This document shows positions 51,472 through 60,654 of a DNA stretch of 64,000 bases, one piece after another. The position numbers were made by a program, and so were the translations under genes. Under the pieces are notes generated by a model. That model saw only the letters and a program-made list of their open reading frames with translations. It was not told where the DNA came from and did not search any database. The DNA comes from Parabacteroides goldsteinii (GTDB lineage: Bacteria > Bacteroidota > Bacteroidia > Bacteroidales > Tannerellaceae): contig NZ_JADNBB010000011.1 in assembly GCF_015550595.1 (NCBI RefSeq), forward strand, positions 54,579 to 118,578. The letters are read 5' to 3'. Each line of letters opens with the position of its first letter. Positions within the stretch are counted from its first letter, which is position 1.

Positions 51472-52458
51472 ATGGTATTTGCAAATCCTACATATCTGTA
51501 TTTGTTATTGCTGCTTATCCCGATGATAGGATGGTATATCTGGAAGCTCTGTAAAAGTCAGGCAAGTTTGCAGGTATCATCTTCGGAAGCATTCGATGCA
51601 CCGGGAACTACTTCCTGGAAGGTGTATCTGAGGCATGTCCCTTTTGTCTTGAGAATGGCGGCAGTTGCAGTACTTATTATCATATTGGCACGTCCGCAGT
51701 CTACAAATAGTTGGCAGAATACTTCTACGGAAGGTATCGATATTGTGATGGCGATGGATATCTCGAGCAGTATGCTGGCACAGGACCTGAAGCCGAACCG
51801 TCTGGAGGCATCGAAAGATGTGGCTGCTTCTTTCATCAATGGTCGTCCTAACGATAATATCGGATTGGTCGTATTTGCGGCTGAAAGTTTTACGCAATGT
51901 CCGCTTACTACCGACCATACCGTGTTGTTGAACCTCTTCAAGGATGTTCAGCCGGGTATTATCCAGGATGGAACAGCGATTGGTTTAGGACTGGCCAATG
52001 CGGTGAGCCGTATTAAAGACAGCCAGGCCAAATCGAAAGTGATCATCCTGCTTACCGACGGTGTGAACAATGCCGGTGAAATTGCCCCTGTTACGGCAGC
52101 CGAAATTGCCAAGACATTCGGTATCCGTGTGTATGCAATCGGTGTAGGGACAAAGGGCATGGCTCCTTATCCTTTCCAGACAGCATTCGGTATACAGTAC
52201 CAGGATGTTCCTGTCGAGATCGACGAGCCGACATTAAAGCAGATCGCGGCAACAACCGGCGGACAGTATTTCCGTGCAACGGATAATACCAGCCTGAAGG
52301 AGATTTATTCAGAGATCGACAAAATGGAAAAGACCAAGATCAGCGTACAGCAATACAGCAAGAAACAGGAAGAATATAAGAACTGGGCTTTGTTGTTATT
52401 CGCGTTGCTTCTGGTTGAGATTTTATTGAGAAATACATTGTTAAGAAATATACCGTAA
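51472..52458 (+). CDS. batA: Aerotolerance protein BatA (VWA domain)
   Basis: 328 residues. Two N-terminal membrane helices (about 5-22 and 55-75), a periplasmic VWA domain with MIDAS motif DISSS near 95-99 and the phrase MLAQDLKPNRLEASK, and a C-terminal membrane helix (ALLLFALLLVEILL). In Bacteroides fragilis the bat genes affect aerotolerance. Paralogous to the next gene: both carry the MLAxDxxPNRLExxK block. Confidence 0.94.
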   Translation: MVFANPTYLYLLLLLIPMIGWYIWKLCKSQASLQVSSSEAFDAPGTTSWKVYLRHVPFVLRMAAVAVLIIILARPQSTNSWQNTSTEGIDIVMAMDISSSMLAQDLKPNRLEASKDVAASFINGRPNDNIGLVVFAAESFTQCPLTTDHTVLLNLFKDVQPGIIQDGTAIGLGLANAVSRIKDSQAKSKVIILLTDGVNNAGEIAPVTAAEIAKTFGIRVYAIGVGTKGMAPYPFQTAFGIQYQDVPVEIDEPTLKQIAATTGGQYFRATDNTSLKEIYSEIDKMEKTKISVQQYSKKQEEYKNWALLLFALLLVEILLRNTLLRNIP

Positions 52459-52470
52459 ATATAAAGGCTT

Positions 52471-53487
52471 ATGTTTCGTTTTGCACATCCGGACTTTTTG
52501 TACTTGCTTTTTATCCTTCCGGTACTCATTGCATTCTATGTGTATGCAATGATCCTGAAGAAAAAGGCAATAAAGAAATATGGTAATCCCGAATTGCTGG
52601 CAGAGTTGATGCCGGAGGTATCTCCGAAACGCCAGCATCTGAAGTTTTGGCTATTGTTCGGAGCCATTACAATGGTTATCTTTGTTATTGCGGGGCCGCA
52701 ATTTGGTTCTAAACTGGAAACCGTAAAACGTCAGGGCGTGGAAATAATGGTTTGTCTGGACGTATCCAATTCGATGTTGGCCGAAGATGTTTCGCCCAAC
52801 CGCTTGGAAAAGGCAAAACAGATGTTATCAAGACTGACGGATGGATTTAAAGATGACAAGATGGGGCTGATCGTTTTTGCAGGTGATGCATTTACCCAGT
52901 TACCGATCACTTCCGATTATATTTCGGCGAAGATGTTCCTGTCATCCATCAACCCGTCGATGGTTTCGACACAGGGCACGGCTATCGGTTCTGCCATTAA
53001 TCTGGCTATGCGCTCGTTTACTCCGAGCGAAACATCGGATAAAGCAATTATCTTGATAACCGACGGTGAGAACCATGAGGGCGATGCCGTAAAAGCGGCT
53101 GCCGCTGCTGCGGAAAAAAATATTCATGTCAACATTGTCGGTATGGGCGACCCTAAAGGTTCGCCTATTCCGGTAGGAGCCAACAACTATATGAAAGATA
53201 AAGACGGCAATGTCGTTATCACTAAGTTGAGCGAAGAAATGTGTCAGGAGATTGCTGCGGCAGGACACGGTATGTATGTCCGTGCCGACAACACGAACTC
53301 TGCATTGAAAGCATTGCAGACGGAGATAGAGAAGATGAATAAGTCGGAATTAGACAGTAAAGTATATTCCGAATATAACGAACAATTTCAGACTTTGGCA
53401 TGGATCGCACTGATCCTGCTGATTGCTGACTTCCTTACATTAGACAGGAAGAACCGTATTTTCAGAAAAGTAAAATTGTTCTCTTAA
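52471..53487 (+). CDS. batB: Aerotolerance protein BatB (VWA domain)
   Basis: 338 residues with the same plan as BatA: membrane helices at about 10-27 and 60-78, VWA domain with MIDAS DVSNS, and a C-terminal membrane helix (LAWIALILLIADFL). The VWA insert holds a polyalanine stretch (VKAAAAAAEKN). Twelve bp after batA and 4 bp before batC. BatA and BatB probably form a membrane heteromer loaded by MoxR, by analogy with related systems. Confidence 0.94.
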   Translation: MFRFAHPDFLYLLFILPVLIAFYVYAMILKKKAIKKYGNPELLAELMPEVSPKRQHLKFWLLFGAITMVIFVIAGPQFGSKLETVKRQGVEIMVCLDVSNSMLAEDVSPNRLEKAKQMLSRLTDGFKDDKMGLIVFAGDAFTQLPITSDYISAKMFLSSINPSMVSTQGTAIGSAINLAMRSFTPSETSDKAIILITDGENHEGDAVKAAAAAAEKNIHVNIVGMGDPKGSPIPVGANNYMKDKDGNVVITKLSEEMCQEIAAAGHGMYVRADNTNSALKALQTEIEKMNKSELDSKVYSEYNEQFQTLAWIALILLIADFLTLDRKNRIFRKVKLFS

Positions 53488-53491
53488 TTCA

Positions 53492-54247
53492 ATGGATAAG
53501 ATGAGACGTATACGAAAATCAATGATATGGATGGGAGCGCTTCTGTTTTGCTCAGGAGCAGTGTTTGCCCAGAAGGCTGAACGTAAAAATGTACGTGCGG
53601 GTAATAAGTTGTACACCGAGGAAAAATTTACCGAATCGGAAATCGCTTACCGCAAAAGCCTGGAAGTAAATCCCCGTTCCGTTGAAGGTACTTACAATTT
53701 AGGAAACTCTTTATATAAGCAGAAGAAGTTTCCGGAAGCTGCTGAGCAATATCAATTGTTGACCGGTCAGGCAGAAAAGATGGTTGAAACCGAAGAGGGA
53801 AAAGCCCGTCTTGCCAGCGTGTTCCATAACCTGGGAGATATCAGTATGCAGAGCAAGGAATATCAGAAGAGTGTGGAAGCATTCAAACAATCCTTGCGTC
53901 TGAATCCGAAAGATGACGAGACGCGTTATAATCTGGCTTTGGCCCAGAAGTTGCTGGAAAATCAACAAAACGAAAACCAGGATCAAAATCAGGATCAGCA
54001 GAATCAGGATAAAAAAGAAGACCAGGAAAATAAAGACGATCAGCAGCAGCAACAACAACAGCAGCAGCAAGACGACAAGAAAGAAGATAAGACTCAGCAG
54101 GAACAACAACAGAACGAACAGATGAGTCAGGATAATGCGCAGCAAATGTTGGATGCCTTCCTACAAGATGAAAAGAATACACAGGAAAAGGTAAAGAAGG
54201 CTCAGGCTGAACAACAACAACGTCGTAAGACAGATAAAGAATGGTAA
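53492..54247 (+). CDS. batC: TPR protein BatC with polyglutamine tract
   Basis: 251 residues. Signal peptide (WMGALLFCSGAVFAQ), three or more TPR units between about 35 and 150 (NKLYTEEKFTESEIAYRKSLEVNPRS ... EYQKSVEAFKQSLRLNPKDDETRYNLA), then a low-complexity Q/D/K/E-rich tail (about 160-230) with a run of ten glutamines. The tail is encoded by imperfect CAG/CAA repeats, so it may vary in length between strains. A periplasmic scaffold role in the Bat complex is inferred. Confidence 0.92.
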   Translation: MDKMRRIRKSMIWMGALLFCSGAVFAQKAERKNVRAGNKLYTEEKFTESEIAYRKSLEVNPRSVEGTYNLGNSLYKQKKFPEAAEQYQLLTGQAEKMVETEEGKARLASVFHNLGDISMQSKEYQKSVEAFKQSLRLNPKDDETRYNLALAQKLLENQQNENQDQNQDQQNQDKKEDQENKDDQQQQQQQQQQDDKKEDKTQQEQQQNEQMSQDNAQQMLDAFLQDEKNTQEKVKKAQAEQQQRRKTDKEW

Positions 54248-54281
54248 TTTGGATACTGAAAACAGAAAAAACAACAATATA

Positions 54282-56096
54282 ATGAGAAGATTAGCTTTCT
54301 TATTCGTTCTCTTTCTCACAGCAGGAGTGATGTCAAAGGCCGCCGGTAACGTGACCTTTAAGGCTGTTGCTCCGAATGCTGTCGTGATGGGGCAACAATT
54401 CAGATTAGCGTATACTGTAAACGCAGAGGCGAAAGCCAGTGACTTGCGTGTGCCGGAACTTCCGGATTTTGATGTACTGATGGGACCTTCTTTGGCTACA
54501 AGTTCAAGTACTCAGATTATTAATGGAAATGTATCATCAGAAGTCGCTTATACATTTACTTATATTCTGATGCCGAAGAAAGAGGGTACGTTTAATATCG
54601 AACCGGCTTCGATCAAGGTAAAAGGTGCTAATTATACATCCAATGCATTAGCAATTAAAGTACTTCCGCCGGATAAAGCAGCCGAAGCTGATGGAGGAAA
54701 TGGCGGACAGGCTGCTTCTATCGGTAAGGATGATTATTTTGTAAGGATGGAAGTCTCCAACCGGAATGTATACGAACAGGAAGGTTTCCTGGTGACATTT
54801 AAATTATATGCTGCCCGGATGTGTAGTATGACGAGTGCCAAGTTCCCCGAATTTGAAGGTTTTCTTGCTCAGGAAATAGAACAGCCCGATCCACAATGGT
54901 CGCAGGATCATTACAATGGCCGCAATTATTTTACTGTTGTTCTGAAACAGACGGTTCTTTATCCGCAACGTGCAGGCAAAATTACCATAGAGAGCGGTAA
55001 ATTCGATGCTGTAATCAGTGTCCCGACGCAACGGAAAGTACGTAGTATTTTTGATGAATTCAGGGATATGTATGATAATGTTCAGAAGACGCTGGTGTCG
55101 AATCCTGCAACGATCGATGTGAAACCGTTGCCATCCGGTAAACCGGCTTCATTCTCGGGTGCGGTTGGTAATTTCAACATGACATCCGATATCAATTCGA
55201 CAAACGTAAAAACGAATGATGCTGTTACCATTAAGTTAAAGATCTCAGGTAATGGAAATATCAAACTGATCAAGAATCCGGAAGTTGTTTTCCCTAACGA
55301 TTTTGATATTTTCGACCCGAAGGTAGAGACTGACACTAAGACTACGGAAGCTGGCGTGAGCGGAAGCAAAACGATCGAATACATGGCTATTCCCCGTTAT
55401 GCAGGTGATTTCGAAATACCGGCTATTTCTTTCTCTTATTTCGATCCGAAGTCGGGAACTTATAAGACACTGAAATCCGAACCTTATAAACTGCATGTAG
55501 AGCAAGGTAAGGAGGGAAGCGGTTCTTCTCCGGCTGTATCTAATTTCAGTAATCGGGAAAGTGTGAAATATCTGGGTAAAGATATCCGCTACCTAAAGGT
55601 GAAGGACTTTAACTTCATTGCCAATAACGATATTTTCTTCGGTTCTTTCATGTATTACATGTGTTATATCGTACCGGGTATATTGTTTATCGTTTTCTTC
55701 TTTATCTATCGCAAGCAGGTAAAAGAAAACTCTAATATAGCGTTGGTTAGAACTAAGAAAGCGAACAAGATTGCCGTAAGGAGATTGAAAAATGCCGGTA
55801 AGCTGATGAAGGAAAACAAAAAGGAAGAATTCTACGATGAAGTTCTCCGCGCTTTGTGGGGTTATTTGAGTGATAAGCTGAATATCCCGCAGGCTAGTCT
55901 TACTAAAGACAATGTGGAAACCGAACTGTCGAAATATGGTGTAGACGATACGCTGACGAATGAGTTCATGGATATCCTGAATACTTGTGAGTTTGCCCGT
56001 TATGCTCCGGCACAGGCTTCTGATGCTATGGATAAATTATATGAATTAACCGTAGACGCCATTGGTAAGATGGAGAATACAATTAAAAAGCAATAA
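54282..56096 (+). CDS. batD: Aerotolerance protein BatD
   Basis: 604 residues from the ATG at 54282; the upstream TTG extension lacks signal character. Signal peptide, then a long periplasmic part of repeated Ig-like beta domains (NVTFKAVAPNAVVMGQQFRLAYTVNAEAK at the start), one membrane helix at about 460-480 (YYMCYIVPGILFIVFFFIYR) and a cytoplasmic helical tail. The tail resembles that of the gene at 50472, matching a common origin. Length is typical of BatD. Confidence 0.93.
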   Translation: MRRLAFLFVLFLTAGVMSKAAGNVTFKAVAPNAVVMGQQFRLAYTVNAEAKASDLRVPELPDFDVLMGPSLATSSSTQIINGNVSSEVAYTFTYILMPKKEGTFNIEPASIKVKGANYTSNALAIKVLPPDKAAEADGGNGGQAASIGKDDYFVRMEVSNRNVYEQEGFLVTFKLYAARMCSMTSAKFPEFEGFLAQEIEQPDPQWSQDHYNGRNYFTVVLKQTVLYPQRAGKITIESGKFDAVISVPTQRKVRSIFDEFRDMYDNVQKTLVSNPATIDVKPLPSGKPASFSGAVGNFNMTSDINSTNVKTNDAVTIKLKISGNGNIKLIKNPEVVFPNDFDIFDPKVETDTKTTEAGVSGSKTIEYMAIPRYAGDFEIPAISFSYFDPKSGTYKTLKSEPYKLHVEQGKEGSGSSPAVSNFSNRESVKYLGKDIRYLKVKDFNFIANNDIFFGSFMYYMCYIVPGILFIVFFFIYRKQVKENSNIALVRTKKANKIAVRRLKNAGKLMKENKKEEFYDEVLRALWGYLSDKLNIPQASLTKDNVETELSKYGVDDTLTNEFMDILNTCEFARYAPAQASDAMDKLYELTVDAIGKMENTIKKQ

Positions 56097-56097
56097 G

Positions 56098-56865
56098 ATG
56101 AAGACGAATATAAATATGAAAAAGATATTGTTTTTCCTATTGATTCAGTGTCTGGCATGGACTGCTTACGCACAGGATGCGGTAATCAAAGAAGCTGAAA
56201 CTGCATATACCAAGGAAGATTATGGGAAAGCGATTGAATTGTATGAGGGCCTATTGAAAAGTAACGGAGATTCTCCTGAAATATATTATAATCTGGGGAA
56301 TGCCTATTATAAAGCCGGTAAGACTGCTTCTGCAATTCTGAATTACGAACGGGCATTGGTGCTTGATCCGGGTGACAGCGATGTCCGCTTCAACCTGCAA
56401 ATGGCTCGTCAGAAGACTGTCGATAAGATCGAACCTGTCGATGGCTTTTTCCTGGCAAGATGGTTTGACTCGGTTCAGAATATGGGAGCAGCCGATTCAT
56501 GGGCTAAAATGGGAATAGTCTGTTTTATTCTGTTCATTGGTTGTTTGATCCTATTCTTCTTTTCAAAACAGATCCATTTGAAGAAAGCTGGTTTTTATGT
56601 AGGATTACTTCTGCTGTTCTGCGTAATCATGACGAACATCTTTGCTGCCAATCAGAAAGCAGAATTAGTAAACCGTTCGTATGCGATCGTATTTGCTCCT
56701 ACAGTAACTGTGAAAAGTTCTCCTGATGCCAGTGGAACAGATTTGTTCGTATTGCATGAAGGAACTAGAGTTTCGGTTAAAAGTAAGTTAGGTGATTGGA
56801 GTGAAATCGCGTTGGAAGACGGAAATGTTGGTTGGATGCCAACCAAAGACATTGAAATAATCTGA
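56098..56865 (+). CDS. batE: TPR/SH3 protein BatE
   Basis: 255 residues from the ATG at 56098, 1 bp after batD; a second ATG at 56116 is also possible and sits directly before the signal peptide. TPR repeats at about 30-105 (AETAYTKEDYGKAIELYEGLLKSNGDSPEIYYNLGNAYYKAG) and two membrane helices (about 145-165 and 170-188) precede a bacterial SH3 domain (about 195-255, VTVKSSPDASGTDLFVLHEGTRVSVKSKLGDWSEIAL). Last gene of the bat series. Confidence 0.93.
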   Translation: MKTNINMKKILFFLLIQCLAWTAYAQDAVIKEAETAYTKEDYGKAIELYEGLLKSNGDSPEIYYNLGNAYYKAGKTASAILNYERALVLDPGDSDVRFNLQMARQKTVDKIEPVDGFFLARWFDSVQNMGAADSWAKMGIVCFILFIGCLILFFFSKQIHLKKAGFYVGLLLLFCVIMTNIFAANQKAELVNRSYAIVFAPTVTVKSSPDASGTDLFVLHEGTRVSVKSKLGDWSEIALEDGNVGWMPTKDIEII

Positions 56866-57551
56866 TGGTAGAAAAAATATTAGTTTACGAACGAGATTTG
56901 TTCTTTATGCTTAACGGCAGCGATTCTCCTTTCCTTGACCGCTTCATGTGGTTGTATTCCGGAAAGGCAGTATGGCTGCCGTTAGCTGCTTTTATACTGA
57001 TTGTATTACTGTATAAGAAGAAGTGGCGGGAATCTATTCTGATTTTGCTGGCGATCGTACTTGTTATAACCTTTTGTGATCAGTTCGCATCACATGTGTG
57101 TAAGCCTATTTTTACCCGTTTCCGTCCTACGCATCATCCGGACTTTATGGATCAGGTAAAAACTGTATTCGATTATCGTGGTGGAAAATATGGCTTTATA
57201 TCCAGCCATGCAGCCAATGCTTTTGGTTTTGCCACTTTTATGTCATTGCTTTTCCGCTACCGCTTATTTACATGGACTATCTTCCTGTGGGCTGCATTGA
57301 CTGCTTATACACGGGTTTATCTTGGAGTCCATTTTATTTCAGATATTGTACCGGGAGCCATTGCCGGTGTATTCTTCGGATGGCTGGTGTATTGGTTATA
57401 TATAAAAGCTCGTGCATTTGTTCCCGGAACAAGCGGGGAGGCAAGTACTTTGTATTCGGATAAGCAGAAACGTATTATTGTTTATGCCATCTTTATTGCA
57501 GTTTTACTGATTGCGGTGTTTAATGTACCTTTAGTCGGTTGCCTAAGATAA
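56865..57551 (+). CDS. PAP2-family membrane phosphatase
   Basis: 228 residues with about five membrane helices. The three PAP2 motifs are intact: K80 to P88 (KPIFTRFRP), SSHAAN at 113-118 with H115, and R150 with H156 and D160 (TRVYLGVHFISD). Such enzymes dephosphorylate undecaprenyl diphosphate, phosphatidic acid or lipid A. Its first base overlaps the last of the batE stop, so it probably belongs to the same message. The substrate cannot be chosen from sequence. Confidence 0.93.
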   Translation: MVEKILVYERDLFFMLNGSDSPFLDRFMWLYSGKAVWLPLAAFILIVLLYKKKWRESILILLAIVLVITFCDQFASHVCKPIFTRFRPTHHPDFMDQVKTVFDYRGGKYGFISSHAANAFGFATFMSLLFRYRLFTWTIFLWAALTAYTRVYLGVHFISDIVPGAIAGVFFGWLVYWLYIKARAFVPGTSGEASTLYSDKQKRIIVYAIFIAVLLIAVFNVPLVGCLR

Positions 57552-57574
57552 GAAACAGTTTTCAAATAATAATG

Positions 57575-57620
57575 AAGCCGCGGATAAATCGTTTTTGATA
57601 ATTTATCCGCGGCTTTTTAT
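57575..57620. terminator. Strong bidirectional terminator
   Basis: A perfect 15-bp stem (AAGCCGCGGATAAAT and its complement) with an 11-nt loop and T-tract, between the PAP2 gene and the convergent universal stress gene. Confidence 0.9.
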
Positions 57621-57652
57621 TCAGAATAGTTTAATTCTGTTTTCCTGTATTT

Positions 57653-58765
57653 TTATGAATGCATTACCAATAACGGAGTATCAGTATGGAACAACATTTT
57701 ACGTGCGATAGACGGATTAAACATTCTGGCCAGGATATTCCGGCGATAGGTACTTAATGCAATGACATCGATCTGTTTGTCGCGTACAAATTTTTCGATA
57801 GCCAGCAACAAGTCACCATCTGCTAAAACGGTATGGCTGATATTCGCTTCGGGATATTGTTTTTTGAAATACTCGTTTACACCGGTCAGGCGAATTTCAT
57901 TCCATTCGTCTTTGCTTGTCGAGATATTGAATAAATGGATATTAATGTCGTATCCTTTTATTATTTCCATGAACTCGTCGAATGCAACCAGGTCACGTTG
58001 GTTGAATGAGGTAGCGAAAGCAATGTTCTTTGCGTCACTTAGATCATTAAAACGTATATTTTCCGGAACAGCCAGTACCGGAACCTTGTTGACCTCGATC
58101 ACCTCTCCAGTTACACTACCGATCAGATCCATATCTTTCTGACTCTTACCACGAGTACCCATAACGATCAAGGTCGGGTGATATTCTTTGCAGTAGGCAA
58201 TGATCTCTTCTTCCGGCAATCCTTCACGAAGCACATAATTATACTTCACTTTGGGTAATTCTCCGGTCTGTATTTTGCGGTTGATCATTGTACAGATATT
58301 TTCCATATCGATCTGAACACGTTTCAATACGTTTTGTACGGATTCCTCTTCATTCACCTGATAAGCCAACGTATCACCCATAGGAATAGCCGATGGGAAA
58401 TAAGGGCTAAAATAAGCGTGCATGATCATCACCTCGGCACCAGCCTGATGGGCATAATTAATACCCAGTTCACAAGCCTTGATCGAATAGTCGGAGAAGT
58501 CGACCGGAATCAGAATCTTTTTAGTCTGCGGGGTTGTAGATTCTTCTTCCGCGTCTTCGCTAAGCCATTTACTATCCTCAATAATACGCAAAGCATGAGG
58601 CAGGTCGCTTTCCTTAATTCTCACACGTACACCGGCCGATACGACGGGTTGGATCTGGTTTACATTATGTATATAGACTTCGATCCCTTCTGTTTCAAGT
58701 ATCGTCTTAAGAATTTGTGCTTTCTCAAACGTGTGAATAGCTAATGTTACTAGTTTATCTTCCAT
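57653..58765 (-). CDS. Universal stress protein with DUF2007 and two Usp domains
   Basis: 370 residues. Residues 1-68 are a DUF2007 ferredoxin-like domain (LVTLAIHTFEKAQILKTILETEGIEVYIHN). Usp domain 1 (about 85-230) has KKILIPVDFSDYS and the nucleotide motif MGTRGKSQKDMDLIGSVTGEVI, close to G2xG9xG[ST], so ATP binding is likely. Usp domain 2 (about 235-370) is more degenerate, with ALSTYRRNILARMFNPSIARKML. Fused DUF2007-Usp proteins appear to be a Bacteroidetes arrangement. Monocistronic. Confidence 0.9.
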   Translation of the reverse strand: MEDKLVTLAIHTFEKAQILKTILETEGIEVYIHNVNQIQPVVSAGVRVRIKESDLPHALRIIEDSKWLSEDAEEESTTPQTKKILIPVDFSDYSIKACELGINYAHQAGAEVMIMHAYFSPYFPSAIPMGDTLAYQVNEEESVQNVLKRVQIDMENICTMINRKIQTGELPKVKYNYVLREGLPEEEIIAYCKEYHPTLIVMGTRGKSQKDMDLIGSVTGEVIEVNKVPVLAVPENIRFNDLSDAKNIAFATSFNQRDLVAFDEFMEIIKGYDINIHLFNISTSKDEWNEIRLTGVNEYFKKQYPEANISHTVLADGDLLLAIEKFVRDKQIDVIALSTYRRNILARMFNPSIARKMLFHTDTPLLVMHS

Positions 58766-58821
58766 AATTCGTGCGTTTTATAAATTAAACAATTGGAAAA
58801 TACGAAATGTTGCTAAATAAA

Positions 58822-58862
58822 AAATCCCACAGCGTTTTTCTTTCGTTTGCTATGGGATTTTT
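58822..58862 (-). terminator. Terminator after the small HTH-like gene
   Basis: AAATCCCACAGC and GCTATGGGATTT pair with one mismatch; T-runs occur on both sides, so it may act in both directions. Confidence 0.7.
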
Positions 58863-58878
58863 TTTGCTTTGAATTTCT

Positions 58879-59154
58879 TTACGCTTCTTGTGCTTCAGAT
58901 ACGTCCTGTACTTCGGCGAGTATCTGTAAAGCACGTTCAAATATCGTCGTGTCATCTAATACGACAAGGCCACCATCTGGACCTGGTTCGATATGTATCC
59001 CACAGCTTTTACCGTCCTTATAATTATATCCACCAAAATAATTACGAACAGTTTCTACTGATATACCCAACTCATCTGCAATGCGATGAGTACTTCCGTC
59101 AGGCAGACGGTCTTTCAGTCTGCGCAATTCATTAAAAGTGATTGTCTTTGTCAT
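58879..59154 (-). CDS. Small helix-turn-helix-like protein
   Basis: 91 residues, no signal peptide. Residues about 5-40 (TFNELRRLKDRLPDGSTHRIADELGISVETVRNYFGG) look like a helix-turn-helix: the segment IADELGISVETVRNYF has the A-x3-G-x5-V spacing. A short beta region (GIHIEPGPDGGLVVLDD) and a final helix follow. It could be a DNA-binding regulator. No named family comes to mind with confidence. Monocistronic with a terminator. Confidence 0.8.
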   Translation of the reverse strand: MTKTITFNELRRLKDRLPDGSTHRIADELGISVETVRNYFGGYNYKDGKSCGIHIEPGPDGGLVVLDDTTIFERALQILAEVQDVSEAQEA

Positions 59155-59348
59155 GGTTCCCTTATTTTGAAGGTTAATACTTCGGTTAATTATTTATGCC
59201 ACTAACTTAGGCAATATCTACCAAGAGGACAAATTATTTAGTTAAAATAAACCGAAAATGAATATGCTTTACGACATGTATCCGATTGCAGACAAAATAA
59301 AATATAACTTGGCAGATACATTTTTCTTGCATATAATATAATTATTTA

Positions 59349-59356
59349 TACTTTTG
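59349..59356 (+). promoter_or_regulatory. -7 box of the Hc1-like gene
   Basis: TACTTTTG, a full TAnnTTTG match 34 bp before the ATG at 59391. Confidence 0.5.
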
Positions 59357-59390
59357 TGGCTCAATATAACAATAAAAGCATAAAAGTAAA

Positions 59391-59564
59391 ATGAAAGAAT
59401 TAGTAGAAAAAATCAATGTGGCAATTGAAGAGTTCAGTACAAATGCTAAAGCTCAGGTAGAAAACGGTAACAAGGCTGCGGGTACTCGTGCTCGTAAAGC
59501 ATCTCTGGAACTGGAAAAATTATTGAAAGAATTTAGAAAAGCATCTATCGAAGCTTCTAAGTAA
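59391..59564 (+). CDS. Histone H1/Hc1-like small protein (57 aa)
   Basis: ATG at 59391, stop TAA at 59562-59564. The product MKELVEKINVAIEEFSTNAK...GTRARKASLELEKLLKEFRKASIEASK is helical and lysine-rich, and matches my recollection of the small Hc1/histone-H1-like proteins conserved across Bacteroidetes. It has its own -7 box, a leader of about 30 nt and a perfect-stem terminator, so it looks like a well-expressed monocistronic gene. Binding to nucleic acid is inferred from family and charge. Confidence 0.88.
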   Translation: MKELVEKINVAIEEFSTNAKAQVENGNKAAGTRARKASLELEKLLKEFRKASIEASK

Positions 59565-59585
59565 TAAAACTTATTAAGTAAAAGG

Positions 59586-59625
59586 AAAGGTGATTAGCCG
59601 GCATCGGCTAATCACCTTTTTATTT
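59586..59625 (+). terminator. Terminator of the Hc1-like gene
   Basis: A perfect 14-bp stem (AAGGTGATTAGCCG and complement) with loop GCAT and a T-rich tail. Confidence 0.9.
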
Positions 59626-59640
59626 TGTGGAAATTGTGAG

Positions 59641-60102
59641 TCAATGTTTACTGGTAGCTTCTCCTATAATATTGACCAATAGATCTTGCATCTTCATTAT
59701 GGTCGGATTATCATCCAACCCATATTGGCCGGCTATAGACTTCATGCTGATGAATGCAGCCCAGACGTCTCCATGAGCATCCTGCCATACAGATATTTTT
59801 AACGGGAGTTCAATAGATATCTCCGGATTTTCCTGCATCAACAGGGTTCCTGCCTTGGGTGAACCAAAAACAATTACTTTATTAGGCATTAATGCCAGGC
59901 CACTTTCCCTGGCATTTTGGCTATGATCGAATAAGGCAAAAACCTGTATATCTCTTTCCTTAAGATTAGTCTCTATTCTGCTGACTGTCTCGTCTACGCT
60001 AAACTGACTTTTACTTTTTACCAACATACTTATTTCTTTTTTTTGAGCGAATATCATAATCGACATCAGTAATCCTGATAGAATAAATATATAACGTTTC
60101 AT
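59641..60102 (-). CDS. DUF302 family secreted protein
   Basis: 153 residues. Signal peptide (MKRYIFILSGLLMSIMIFAQ), then a DUF302 domain over most of the rest: SKSQFSVDETVSRIETNLKERDIQVFALFDHSQNARESGLAL, KVIVFGSPKAGTLLMQENPEISIELPLKISVWQD and a C-terminal helix. DUF302 is a small alpha/beta fold of unknown activity, often found in periplasmic or membrane-linked proteins. Converges with the Hc1-like gene. Confidence 0.88.
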   Translation of the reverse strand: MKRYIFILSGLLMSIMIFAQKKEISMLVKSKSQFSVDETVSRIETNLKERDIQVFALFDHSQNARESGLALMPNKVIVFGSPKAGTLLMQENPEISIELPLKISVWQDAHGDVWAAFISMKSIAGQYGLDDNPTIMKMQDLLVNIIGEATSKH

Positions 60103-60301
60103 AAGTCCGATTTGTTTGAGGTTTTAATACGTCGTAAAGTTCCGTATTTCATTTCATGTAAGAAATAGCAATATTACCGGAAATGATATCAATTTTCCTA
60201 AAATGTATATGAAATACCGGATTCTGATGAACAATGTTAAGCTTATATTGTTAAGTGATAAGATAATACAATAATTAATCAATCTAAAATAAGAAAGGCT
60301 T

Positions 60302-60466
60302 ATGATACCTAACACTGAACTGGAAAATGGTAAAGTTGAATTAATCCGTGAAATACTTGATATCAAAGATATCCATGATATTGACTTGTTGAATGAGTTT
60401 AGTCAGGAGATCAATAATTCTCTTAATGCACAGAACGTAAATAGGGATATGGAAGACGAGAAGTAA
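60302..60466 (+). CDS. Small acidic protein (54 aa), antitoxin-like N-terminus
   Basis: ATG at 60302, stop at 60464-60466. The product MIPNTELENGKVELIREILD...DIDLLNEF is acidic and helical. The pattern of a helix followed by I-x-D-x-x-x-I-x-x-L resembles the leading part of small addiction-module antitoxins, but no toxin gene is adjacent. It is followed by a perfect-stem terminator, which supports a real transcript. Function unknown. Confidence 0.6.
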   Translation: MIPNTELENGKVELIREILDIKDIHDIDLLNEFSQEINNSLNAQNVNRDMEDEK

Positions 60467-60501
60467 AAGTAAAGCATAACGTTTTTATTGTTATAACAGA
60501 G

Positions 60502-60543
60502 CAGCGGAGTATACTTTCGATGAAGTATACTCCGCTGTTTTTG
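60502..60543 (+). terminator. Terminator after the 54-aa gene
   Basis: A perfect 15-bp stem (CAGCGGAGTATACTT and complement) with a 6-nt loop and TTTTTG. Confidence 0.9.
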
Positions 60544-60654
60544 TTATCTCTTCCAATCTCTATACAACAACCACAAGGAAATCACCCTCTGTTAATGTGC
60601 GTAAAAAAGAAAGAGATAATGATATAAACAGACATAAAAACGAAAAAACAGAAA

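Noticed and set aside
60302..60466. Complete toxin-antitoxin module
   Set aside because: Only an antitoxin-like small protein is visible; no RelE-, HigB- or similar toxin ORF is adjacent on either strand.
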